From positions 2,085,396 to 2,149,395 of the forward strand of contig NC_031496.1 in NCBI RefSeq assembly GCF_000237925.1: a DNA stretch of 64,000 nucleotides. Direction: 5' to 3'. The DNA is from Schistosoma mansoni (Eukaryota > Platyhelminthes > Trematoda > Strigeidida > Schistosomatidae). Of the stretch, positions 41,560-52,500 are shown one piece after another. The notes beneath the pieces are model-generated. The model did no database searches and was not told where the DNA came from. It worked only from the letters and a program-made list of their open reading frames with translations. How positions within the stretch are numbered: position 1 is the first letter of the stretch; each line of letters starts with the position of its first letter. The translations under genes were made by a program, and so were the position numbers.

Positions 41560-41870
41560 TTTTATCACCTGACTTATCTACCAATCGGAATACGACTTTC
41601 TCCAATCTTAGCACTGTGCCAAAATCAATAACGTTCAACTGGTATGAGCAATCTAGCATCCTTATTGGTGCCTTGTTCGCCTAGCTCGTCCAATTGAGTC
41701 CAAAAACACCAATGACAGCTTCTGCTATGCGAATCATTTATTTCAAGCATACTCTATTTATATACCAGACAGACGGCATCACACCATAAAATAGAAAATA
41801 ATATTTGTACAAGATCAAGTCAAATGTGGCTGTGAGTGTGGGAGACAATAATCAATAATTCATAGGTCAA
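41560..41870 (-). mobile_element. LTR-like fossil repeat
   Basis: The reverse complement matches 51185-51480 in the same order (cacagccacatttg, then tggtatataaat, then gctgt.attggtgtt). It looks like an LTR with a TATA-like box, decayed. No element body is attached. Confidence 0.45.
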
Positions 41871-42129
41871 AATGAAGCTTATAATAAGATGAATATAGAT
41901 ATACACAATCTAATTACTCAATAGTTAAACAATAGGAATATATATAGAATAATCATCCATTAATAGATCCTGGAAGTTACCTGTACTTACGTCTTCACTA
42001 GGTTATAACAGTATTCGTCATAGATCGATCTTAGAGTACCATTAAAAAACCTAGAAGCACTGGAGAGCTGTTTTGCCCTAATATAATATTCAGCAATGCT
42101 CATCTACACTACTAACAAGGATCATTATT

Positions 42130-42632
42130 AATTTTATTATTTAAACACAGAAACATTGGGACAAGAAGGCACCAAACAAAAATGCGCCACATAAATCATT
42201 CGATTTGTGTGAGGGCTAGGATACTGAACGGGTCCACAGACTGAAGCAGGTGATTTTCTCAGGGGGCCACTCCCGGAGACTTCGACCTAAAGTTCTATTC
42301 CAAAAAGGAATGGAACAACGTTATGAGATGAAGTCACATGGCATCCTGTGACCAACAGTAGGTTTATATGCCTTCCTTCAGGATCCTGGAGCCTATATTC
42401 ATCATTGGTTTGGAATTAGAGTTTTTCATCTCCCTTAGGTGGATCTTCCATATCCATCAACCCGGTTAAGCGTCGGACATTCGCTTTTCACCCTCTGAAT
42501 TTTGTAAACAACAGTAATGTTACGCGAAGGCCATGAGTAGGAATTTCCTGACAGTGGCTGTATATGCGTGAGCATTTGGAGAAGGAGAGCTGACTCTCCC
42601 CAGCTTCGGCCATACCAGGGCATGTGGGGGTT
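42130..42632 (-). repeat. SINE-like repeat, full length, older subfamily
   Basis: Reversed copy with tail at 42130-42165, hairpin at about 42192-42220 and 5' end 'cttcggccataccagggcat' near 42620. It shares variants with the copies at 32026 and 54775. Confidence 0.85.
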
Positions 42633-43099
42633 CACCAAGGATCGGGTCCAGAGCTTTCATTTCACGCGGTGAACGCCTAACCAATGCTATAATCCCAACT
42701 TTAATCAATTCGCGATATGGTACGACTATCATCCAAAGTTATCAGCGATAACCATTTCATTTTTGACAAGTCTGAACTGCAAGTAATTAATTACTAGTTT
42801 ACTTGCTCGGCTTTTATTCTTTTTAATGATGATGGCTATCAGTATATTACCTAACCGCCCAAATTGAATAAGATGAAGTGGTATACGGATATATAACAAA
42901 ATGACTGGAGATTGTTTGTTATAGGTAGTGTATGCCGCTGTTATAACGTACATATTTAAATGCTGGTCTGTCTGTGCGATATATACACTATGATCATACA
43001 GGCATTTAAATACTCAGGATACATTAAACGTATCATTTCTTTATGTGGTAGTCCACATTTTTGGTAGGTAATTCGCTTGTCTTATCTCAGTTTCAATTG
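42633..43099. other. Intergenic, no feature
   Basis: AT-rich; only short chance frames. An imperfect palindromic stretch around 42955-43010 (tacatatttaaatgc ... gcatttaaatactcagg) was noted, but its status is unclear. Confidence 0.3.
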
Positions 43100-43608
43100 T
43101 GCCCCCAAATGCCCCTGGTACGGCCGAGAGTGGGGAGAGTCCGCTCTCACTCTCGAAATTCTCTCACATGGCCACGTGTATATAGCCTCTGCCAGGGAAG
43201 TCCTACTCACTACCTTCTCGTGGCACCGGTGCTGTTTACGAAATTGAGAGGACGAAAAGCGAATGTCCGGCACTTTAACCGGAAGGTCCACCTAGGGGAG
43301 TTGGAAAACCCTGATTCCAAACCAATGGTCCACATGGGCTCCAGTATCCTGAGGGAACAATTGGAGTATGAATCAATCGTTGGTCACCGGCTACTATGGG
43401 ACTGTATCTCCTCACGAAGCTCCACTGCCTTGTGGATCAGGTCTTTAAGTCAAAGGCTCCGGGTATGGCCCCCTAAGAAAACCACCTGCTTCGGTTAGGG
43501 CACCTGGACAGTATTACAGCCCTCACACAAATCGAATAAGATTTGTGCGGCGCATATCTATTTGGTTCTTCATTGTACCGATATTTATGTGTTTAAATAA
43601 AATAAAGT
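43100..43608 (+). repeat. SINE-like repeat, full length
   Basis: Complete copy: 5' 'tacggccgagagtgggg', central 'ccacctaggggagttgg', 3' hairpin, and tail 'cgatatttatgtgtttaaat'. A 145-codon open frame through it is fortuitous. Confidence 0.9.
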
Positions 43609-44120
43609 TTCAATTACTCAAAATGTTTATGGATATTCTCTGATTTCACTCTCCAACTGCGAATGCGTTATCAGGTTCGAATCTTCTTAACTCATTTTAT
43701 CAGCAATCTTTCAAATAGTGAACCAGTTATGAGAAGTCGCAAGAGCCTGACGTACGATCATCCTTCTATTGTATCTAACCTCATCCCTAAATAGATGATC
43801 CACTTGAAAAGAGGTATTCTAATCACGATATCTTTATACAAGGCCTTAGGTTTCGATAGAATACCCAGCAACTCATTTTATTTACATACTGGATATCATT
43901 CTTTAACTAGTACAAATGATGAACTGATTGATTGATTGATTAGTACTCATATGATGAGGTTGTATGTGCTTTGGATTCGAAAAAAACTAACTCTGGAACC
44001 TTTTGATCATCATGTGTTCTGCGTATCAATAATAGTTTATCTATGAACAAGTCACATGAATTCAATTCTATTCTATTCGGTATTTTTTATTCTACACAAA
44101 AGTTATATCTTTTGGCATTA
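43609..44120. other. Intergenic, no gene seen
   Basis: AT-rich sequence; a gattgattgatt run at about 43930 is the only low-complexity feature. Confidence 0.3.
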
Positions 44121-44124
44121 ATTA

Positions 44125-44510
44125 GTGTTTTCATAGTTGAAAGCAGTTGAGTCAATTGAAGCTAGACCACTATGGAAAACATGGGAGCACTGGACAAAGG
44201 CCGTTCCGTCCTATTGTGGGACGCCTCAGCAATGCGCATCCACGATCCACATCGCAAGCGAGATTCGAACCCAGGACCTACCAGTCTCGCACCAGAGCAC
44301 TAAACCACTAGACCACTTAGCTGATCGGCATCCAACGGTGTTAATGTTTAACTTCAACTGATCCATGAAGTTGAGCAACCGTTCACCAATTGTCTTCAGT
44401 GAGTTGATATCTCACAGCAGACGTGGTTTTCCATGGTGATCTAGCTTCAATTGACTAATGTTTTCAACTATGAAAATACTAAATCTCCACAAAACCCCTT
44501 CTGATAATAT
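44125..44510 (-). mobile_element. Hammerhead element, copy G, with ~50 bp terminal inverted repeats
   Basis: The left end 44128-44180 and right end 44426-44475 are inverted repeats (each containing cttcaattga and the ttttcatag...ctatgaaaa ends). In between are a damaged hammerhead (GGAAC in place of GAAAC), a box B (GGTTCGAATCTC) and the ~150 bp body. Intergenic. Confidence 0.75.
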
Positions 44511-44599
44511 TTATTAGTGTACTTGTTCTCATTAACATATTAATTTAGTAAATTGAAACTTTCACACTATTGTGTTATGTTTGATCATTCTGAATTCAG

Positions 44600-45378
44600 T
44601 AACTTTTCAATTTTGGCCAATTTGGGCCATCTTTGGCGCCTTCGTGATGTTAGTCTGGCTGTAAAGGGTCGGATCTACAACGCGTCGATGAGAGCGGTTT
44701 TGCTCTATGCTTGTGAAACCTGGCCTTTCCGAGTTGAGGATGTTAGGCTACTCTCTTTGTTCGATCATCGCTGTCTCCGAAGGATTGACGACATCCAGTG
44801 GCTACACCATGTTAGTAATGCAGAAGTTCAGCATCATGTATTCGGGAGCAGAGACAATAATCCAATTGGTGTCACCATCTTGAAACACCGACTTTGGTGG
44901 CTTGAACAAGTTCTACGAATGTCATTCCAGAGAATTCTACGTCGTGCATTATTTGCCGACTCTGTGACTGATTGGAAAAAGCGGAGAGGTGGTCAGTTTA
45001 TGACATAGTGTCATGTTATGAAAGAAAGCTGCAAAGGGCTAGCTTCTGTTGGTCCTTCACGACTCCCTTGCTGGGGTCCTAGAGGTGGTGCAACACAGTG
45101 TCTAGGGACGTTATCAGATATGGCACAGAATGGAAGCCAGTGGCGATTCTGCTGTAACCCTCTTTTACGTTCTTTATAAAGAGTGGTTATTACTTTCTTA
45201 ACTGAGATAGTTCTTCTGGTTGTACATTTCAGTTCCCCCATCATTACTCTTCTCTTTTTTCTCCTTTTATATATACGCATCTTCCCCCTTTCTCCTCCCA
45301 TTCTGATTATTTTGTGTGGCGCATATGTATCTGGTGCCCTTTTGTACCAATATGTATATGTTTAAATAAATAAATTTT
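44600..45378 (+). mobile_element. RTE-like LINE 3' end with SINE-like tail
   Basis: Open frame for ~130 codons: [58 protein letters not shown] and [14 protein letters not shown], then breaks. The 3' UTR ends in 'tgtgtggcgcatatgtatc', 'ttgtaccaatatgtatatg' and taaataaataa. This is the youngest-looking copy of the subfamily here. Confidence 0.9.
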
Positions 45379-45924
45379 GTTGTGGTTTACATCACGAATT
45401 GGTATTAGACAAACTGAAGCAATGAACAACTCTTTCGTCCTGGTATAGCACGTCTCAGATGTATGCATCCACGACCCTATCATTACGTGACAACTCAGCT
45501 ATCTACAGGTCAAGAGCTCACAGCAAGACCTAAAGGTGCTGGGTCCGATCCTCAGTAGGGTGGAGGATTGACACTGTTGGGACATTCCTTATCAGAATGA
45601 AATAGTTACCCAGTACTTCCTTATTTTCACTGATTGTTTAACTAAGATCACTTCTTAATGTAAGTCACATATTCTCACAAACTCTTTGTACTTCTCTATC
45701 GCTTATTATGTTCATAGTACATATGAAACCCTACAAGAATAAACCAGTTATAGTTATAAGTGCAGAATGTGTTGCATAGAATTATATTCAGTTCAATTTG
45801 ATACATTGATGAACAATAATTATTGATTAACATGGGGATTTCATGGATGTTCTGATGAAATACTTATCAAGTTTGTATTATTTCGTATACTTTTTCTTAA
45901 AGATTAAGAAGCTTCATTCTCAAA
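45379..45924. other. Decayed hammerhead-like element and unassigned DNA
   Basis: At 45425-45615 the phrases 'actctttcgtcct', 'gtgctgggtccgatcctc' and 'atgcatccacgaccc' recall the hammerhead/tRNA-like family but are too diverged to align safely. The rest is featureless. Confidence 0.35.
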
Positions 45925-46364
45925 ATGCCCTCCAAATGACCTGGTACAGCTGAGAATGGGGAGAGTCAGTTCTCCCTCACCAAATGCTCCCACATGACAA
46001 CATGCATACAAACCACTGACAGGGAAGTCCTACTCACTGACTTCTCGTGGCAATGCTGTTGTTTACGAAATTGAGAGGACGAAAAGCGAATGTCTGGCGC
46101 TTTAACCGGGTTGGTGGACACGCAAGGTCCACCTAGGGGAGTTGGAAAACCCTCATTCCAAACAAATGGTGCATATGGGCTCCAGGATCCTGAGGGAACA
46201 AATGGCATATGAATCAATCGTTCGTCACCGGCTACCATGGGACTACATCTCCTCACGATGCTCCACTGTCTTGTGGATCAGAACTTTAGGTCAAAGGCTC
46301 CGGGTATGGACCCCTAAGAAAACCAACTGCTTCAGTTTGCGCACCCAGGCAGTATCAACAGCCG
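45925..46364 (+). repeat. SINE-like repeat, 3'-truncated
   Basis: Has the 5' block and centre of the family, but stops at 'cccaggcagtatcaacagcc', before the hairpin and tail. Confidence 0.85.
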
Positions 46365-46640
46365 CTCAAGAAGCAACTGTACGCTTGATTGATATAACGG
46401 AATTAACAGGCGAAATTGCATTCGGTTAACCAACAAACTTCCTTTCTCAATCCTCGCATTTCCTCTCGAATAGCCAGGCTTGTGTATAAGGCAGAATGTT
46501 TCAGCTCTCAAACACTAAACATCACAACAGCACCCATGACCTAGCCAATGATTGATTCCTCAGCCTTTCAGTATTGCGGTAAGACAAATTTAAGGTTTCT
46601 GAGCTGAGGAATTGAACAAAAAAAGTGTTAGTGCACGATT

Positions 46641-46905
46641 GTGTTGGGGAACGCTAATTAGCTATTTCCTACCCAATCAGAGCTAGTCAATACTTGGAGA
46701 AGACTCTAGAATCTTCTCATATAAAAACTATAAATATACTAATGTTTTTTCTTATTGTGATTCTTACTCCCATTCAACCTTGTTATTTGGAATATAATGA
46801 CGTTCCTGTTCAACCGTGTTCTGATTTAGGGACATGTCGACGGAAGTAGTGTCCAAGAATACTACGCAATCGTAGCTGGGTTGTAATAAGAGAAATTACA
46901 GCATA
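46641..46905 (+). mobile_element. Solo LTR-like fossil repeat
   Basis: Begins tgttggggaacgctaatt, contains 'atataaaaactataaat' and ends near 'agaaattaca'. It is closely related to 58222-58465. TG...CA termini and the TATA-like box suggest an LTR without its element. Confidence 0.6.
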
Positions 46906-47233
46906 ACTTTGTGTAAAGTGATTGGTTGTTCTCACTTTCATTTGGCTCATTTTTTCATATTTCCAATGTCAAGATTTTCCTCCGCACTCCTTCCTGACCA
47001 CTGCTTATGTTCTATAACATTAGAGATTACTTGTTAAAATGTTATGCATCAATCATTCTGTCTACCTAATACACACAGATCCCATTTACATCAAAAACAG
47101 TCTCAATCGTTCGTAACTAGAAATAATCAAAAGCTTAATTCTTTCAAGAACTTAACACTGATTTACTAGTCTTTCCCCGTACTTCACCCAGATTCCTAAA
47201 TCATCATTAAGCTAACAATAAATGTGTTTAACC
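46906..47233. other. Intergenic, no feature
   Basis: Nothing recognisable in this AT-rich stretch. Confidence 0.3.
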
Positions 47234-47650
47234 CAGTCAGTCAGACACAACGTAGAATTTCGTACGTGCGTACGTACATCAGTCCGAGTTACCATACCAC
47301 ATTAGCACAGAGATGCTGTTGTCCATTCAAATCCCACAGTGGTAGAAGTAGTAAGAGTATAAGCAGTAATCCGAAATATCAGGGTTTGAGATGTTATTGA
47401 AGGAGTATCATTCAGTGAAACGAATTTGGAAAGAGAAAAAAGATAGTGACATGAAGAATTCAGAAGATTAAAATTTGGTAGAACACAAATAGTGGATGCA
47501 CCTTCGCCATTGCAAACGATTTTGAGCTATGTCATTCAAGGTCTCTAACCATCGACTGCTATCATCTCGTGAATCCCAACCAGATAGTCTACACCTACCA
47601 ACATGGTTCAGTCCACTTGTCAGTGACTTCATGGATTTGTGCCACGTTTA
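47234..47650 (-). mobile_element. RTE-like LINE 3' end fragment
   Basis: cagtcagtcagacacaacg tail, 3' UTR, then the reverse complement of the last ~60 codons ([21 protein letters not shown]). Same subfamily as 35044 and 56346. Confidence 0.85.
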
Positions 47651-47743
47651 AATGTGTTTAGTATTGTATTAATTCAACTAGACTAAGTGAAAGAATAATC
47701 ATGTAGAAGTCTTAACTGTCCTCCTTTTTAAACAAAGATGGAT

Positions 47744-48150
47744 GGAGACTAGCAGTGGGATTCAGGACGCACGTCTCATCCTACTTGAGACTCATCGGCT
47801 GGATATACCTATATCCTAGAGTTGATGTTTACTCTGGGACTCCAACCACAGTACCGTTCGTTTCAAACGCCATCACGTTATCCACTTAACTACCGAGTTC
47901 TAGTCCTGGAGTAAACATTAACTCTTAGATCCAGGAACATCGAGCCGACGAGTCCCAAATGGGACGAAACTTACAACCTCGATTTCACTGCTATTATTCA
48001 TCTTTGATTAGAATGCTTGTAACTTAAGGCAATATCGAAGCAATCCGTATAGTATGCACATATATCAATAAGAGATTGATCAATTACAATCCTAAACAAC
48101 AATGAGAATGTTTAAGTAAACAAAGGCCAAGTGAATTGTCTTCTTTATTC
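47744..48150. repeat. Two Sm-alpha fragments joined head to head
   Basis: 47744-47905 is in minus orientation (decayed hammerhead, then the tRNA-like part). At about 47906 the orientation switches: 47906-48150 is in plus orientation (end of the tRNA-like module, hammerhead with ccgacgag...gacgaaac, then body). Both hammerheads carry a CCGA change in the CTGA box, so neither should cleave. Confidence 0.75.
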
Positions 48151-48254
48151 ATTTATTACACATAGACATTCTGGTACAACTATTGGGCGACGAAAACAAT
48201 TAGTATCACATCAATGAAACGATAACATTATGTAGAAAAACAAACAAGAGAAAT

Positions 48255-48465
48255 GTTATATTTTGTGGCCAAGTGGATGCCCAGCTGGATGATTTGGTCG
48301 TGGAGCTTTCATCGTCCTTCTGAACAACATCATCAGTACAAACTTCGGATAGAAGTGAAGTGTTTAAATTTGTGCTGATGATGTCATTCAGAAGGATGAT
48401 GAAAGCTCCACGACCAAGCCATCCAACTCAGAGAACAAACTTACATCAAAATGTTAGATCTATTC
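48255..48465. repeat. Fold-back element, second copy
   Basis: Arms at about 48296-48341 and 48369-48414 are inverted repeats of ~46 bp with few differences; the spacer is ~27 bp. Arm sequence and right flank match 25935-26150. Confidence 0.85.
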
Positions 48466-48564
48466 AATATAGAGAAGTTATACAATGAAAAGCTTTTCTT
48501 TAAGAAAGTAGTATGTATTTGAGTAATAAATAAATGCTTTCATCATAAATAAATACGTAATCTT

Positions 48565-48668
48565 TTCAGATGTACCTGCATCTCAGAGTTGATGTTCACT
48601 CTAGGGACTCGAACCCAGTACCTTTCGCTTCAAACGCCATCGCGTTATCCACTCAGCTACTGAGTCAT
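48565..48668 (-). repeat. Sm-alpha tRNA-like module, isolated
   Basis: Reverse complement of the box A/box B part (gggactcgaaccc and tatccactcagctactgag in + orientation) plus the 'gatgcaggt' start of a hammerhead stem, without the catalytic core. Confidence 0.8.
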
Positions 48669-48884
48669 AAATGATTACAATCTGTATTGTTTTAGTAGCC
48701 TGAGATTTGATTCCAGTTGGATTGTATGTTGATCGTTTCTGATTGTTATTGAGATATACATATAGGCTATCGTCGTCGTATATAACTATTGAATTAACTG
48801 GCGTTAGTGAATAATGGAATGAAATAAGTCGTGTAAATATGAGAATGGATTTCGAATATGTATATTTTGTACAATCATTAATCC

Positions 48885-49110
48885 AGGAAGACGATTAAAG
48901 GAGCGGAACAAAGCGAAACGAAATAATGCGCGTTGGAGGAGGTACATAAGAACACATTACGTCGGGAAATAGAAGCAGATATGAAAAGGATGAATAACAA
49001 CTGGAACGAACTGGAAAGGATTGACCAGGACAAGGTTGGATGGAGAATGCTGGTGAGCGGCCTATGCTCCTCCACGAGGGGTAACAGGAGAAGGCACATG
49101 AACTAACTCC
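48885..49110 (+). mobile_element. LINE C-terminal fragment (third type)
   Basis: A short frame encodes [20 protein letters not shown], then [17 protein letters not shown] and a stop, preceded in another frame by [17 protein letters not shown]. The phrase resembles the extreme C-terminus of a schistosome non-LTR polyprotein different from the RTE copies above. No tail is identified. Confidence 0.55.
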
Positions 49111-49354
49111 ATTTAATCAAGCGTTAGCCAATACTTATAGTCACACAAAAATAAGCTACAGACATGTGGTGAGTAGGATAAGATGCACACACACATACGC
49201 TCATATAAAAGCAGTCAAGGTTGATAACAAGGTCAAAATGTGATTCATGAAGAATGGTTAAATTGGCCTGTCCAGAGGTCAGAATAAGTTATGTGAGCTT
49301 AACATAGTAACCGACAGTAAACTCATATGTCTCATAAGGAGAAGATATATAATC

Positions 49355-49546
49355 TTATTGATAAATTGAACCATGTACTAATGATGGATTTGGTCCATGA
49401 ACAAATAAGGGATTCGGACCATGTGGAATGATACGTGAACTAAGTAATTTAGGATTTGGACCAATAGGTTGATATCGATGCGATTTTTCTGTTGAGGGAA
49501 GAATTAAACCCATGCTTCTATTCGAATATATAGATGATCCATTATT
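49355..49546 (-). CDS. WW gene exon 7 and stop
   Basis: Acceptor 'ttttttttag'; 63 codons then TAA. It encodes RYQPIGPNPKLLSSRIIPHG, then PNPLFVHGPNPSLVHGSIYQ. The GPNP motif recurs three times, with spacing of 13-15 then 8 residues. Regular reading frame and phase 0 entry support it. Confidence 0.85.
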   Translation of the reverse strand, partial: NNGSSIYSNRSMGLILPSTEKSHRYQPIGPNPKLLSSRIIPHGPNPLFVHGPNPSLVHGSIYQ

Positions 49547-52500
49547 CTAAAAAAAAAGAAAAATACAATGAATAAAAAATAAAAATTGACAGTCAGTCAG
49601 TCAATCAGCTACAAAGTAGGACCAGGCACACATATGCATCGGTCCAAGTTGCCATACCTCATTAGCACAACAAGATCAACACCAAATTCACGCCATTGTG
49701 ATCGATTCTGAGCCATGTCATTTAGAGTCTCCAACCATTGGTTACGATGGTCACACGGACCCCAATCAAGTAGTCTGCATCTACCACCAACATGGCTCAG
49801 ACTAGGAGTTAGTGACTTCAAACTCTGATGCCACGTTTTGGTTTGGCCACCCCTAACTTTCTTCCAACCATCCCCTACACTAGCCAGCATAGCTCGTCGT
49901 GGTAATCGGTGTTCAGGCATATGTAACACGTGACCCAACCATCTCAGTCGATGAAGATTAATAACCTCATCAACTGATTTACCATCATTCCCTAATACTC
50001 TGCGTCTAACCTCACTATTACTTACCCGGTGATCCTAGCAGATGCAAGCAATATTTCTAAGGCATCTGTGGTCAAATACTAGTAACTTATGAGTATCTTC
50101 TACTCTTAAAGGCCATATTTCACAGCCGTAAAGTAGAACAGAGCGAGCTGCTGCTCAGTATACTCGTCCCTTAATTGATAGACGGATATCCCGTCTTCGC
50201 CATAGATGACGTAAGTTGGCAAAAGCCAAACGAGCTTTTTTAAAAAAAAATTTACAGTAAATATGAATCTTATGGTTCATATGAAGAATTGACCTTGGTT
50301 CGACAGCCATTAAAAAACGAGGAAACATTGGACAACTGTTTCTGTGGTGTGTACTAGTGATGTCGACAGATATAAGTAGTACGTATCATAAATTGAAAGT
50401 GAAATGTCTGGTGGCAGAAAGTTGAAAAGATCAAAGAGAAGAGAACGAGAACAGAGAGTGATTGGTGTGGAAACGAAGGAACAATGAAGTGTGAGACAAT
50501 TAATTGACAATTTGAAAATAAAGATTTAACTGTATGGTTCTCAGATTTTACTAAGCCATTCTGTCATTTTGTATTCAAATACATTCGATCGTCCCCATTT
50601 GCGTTCTCGTTCACTACACTTAGTGTCGCTGCCGACCAGGAGGAGTGGAAGGGTGCTGTTCTGTGGACGCTACTGCGGACCTAGAGCTGAGCTGCTAGTT
50701 GGAGTGGTCAAGTGCGCAGAGGTGACGTCGAGTGGAGTGTTTTGGAGGGGCGGCGTTGGATGCAGCAGGTGCTGTCAACGGAGAGGAGCAGTGAGACGTG
50801 CGGCTGCTGAGCAGACATCGGATGTAGATAGCTGAGCAGGTTACTGGAGCGTAGGCGTTGAACGTACTGGATGCTGGGTGTACGTTGGATTTTCATGGCC
50901 CTGCAGGTCGATGGAACTATGAAGGTCAATGCGCCGCAGACTCGACATTTTAACGAAGAACGTGATACAAACTGTAGAAAAGAAGAAAGTGGCACGGCGA
51001 GCAGAACTCATGCAAACTACATAACTGCATATTTTGTAAAACAAGAACTCTTGATAATTTATTCGGTAAAGTCTTCTATACATGAAATAACCCTGAAAAT
51101 AAAGATTTTTGCATACTTTTGTTTTCTAATCGAGGCTCAAGAGTGAAAGAGCTCTTCTTGAGTTATCCCTAGTCTATTAATAACTGCCTCCCACATTCAC
51201 AGCCACATTTGGCTGAATTTTGTACAAATGTTACTTCCTATTTTATTGGTACGATGTGGTCAGTCTGTTTGGTATATAAATTCAGTACGTTTGAAATATA
51301 ATCATTCATACCACAGAGGCTGTTATTGGTGTTCTGGACTTAACTGGCTGGGCTAGGCAGAAGCAGGACTGACAAGTACTCTACACTGCTCGTACGGTTT
51401 CCATGTGTCACTGTTCCAATCAATAATTCGCTGGCTCTCTGATTGGCGGTCTTACCACGTTGTACATTTACTGATCATCCACTCGGCCACAAGTTATAAC
51501 AAGCACATTAACAAGACGAGATAAATAGCAAATACGTGGACATGATTGTATTAACAATCGCAGTAAAAACAATGAAATAATGAGAATATGGTTCAAGAAG
51601 ACAAAACGAAAAGTTGTGTACGGAGAGACACTGGAATATATTTGCACCATTGTGATCGATTCTAGTCCATGTCATCCAACAGTAGAAACTACTGGCTGCA
51701 AGATGTCTGTATCAACCAACAAGGCCCAAATCAATAGTCAATGACTTTATGGTTTGTAAAACATATCACAACGTTGTTTTTAAACCAAAGTAGGAAAGGT
51801 AATGTTCATATTCAACGTTTGATGGTTGAAAGTTGAAACTTCCAAAAACACTCAACCCCATTGCTACACAAAAGAACTAGTGTAGTCTAACCCACTTCCT
51901 TAAATTTGTAAATTGTATTTATTGCGGAGTCATCTCAGATGATGTACCATCGAAAACCAGAAAGGATTAGACAGATATTTTGGTCTTGTATGAGTCTCCT
52001 TAGAAGTGCACACCTACGATTTTTTATTTTATTTTATTTAAACACATAAATATTGGTACAAGGAAGCAGAGATATATATGCGCCACACAAATCTCATTTA
52101 ATTTGTATGAGGCTGTGATACTACCCAGATGCCCAAACTGAAACAGGTGGTTTACTCAGGGGGCCACACCCGGAGCCTTTGACCTAAAGGTCTAATCCAA
52201 AAGGCAATGGAGCATCGTGAGAAGATGCAGTCCCATGGTAGCCGGTGACCAACGATTGATTTATACACCATTTGTTCCTTCAAAATACTGGAGCCCATGT
52301 GCATCATTGGTTTGGAATCAGGGTTTTCCAACTCCCCTAGGTGTATCCTTCCTGTCCACCAACTCGGTTAAAGCGCCGGACATTCTCTTTTCGTCCTCTC
52401 GACTTCGTAAACAACACCCCCTTTTAAGAGAAGGCAGTGAGTAGGACTTCCCTGACAGATGCTATATACGCGTGGCCATGTGAGAGCATTTTGAGAGAGA

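Noticed and set aside
42035-42120. Another hammerhead element copy
   Set aside because: Similarity to the family can be traced (agaagcactggagagctg), but the core is unrecognisable; too decayed to call.
43061-43498. 145-codon open frame
   Set aside because: Lies fully inside a SINE-like repeat; other copies of the repeat carry stops in the frame.
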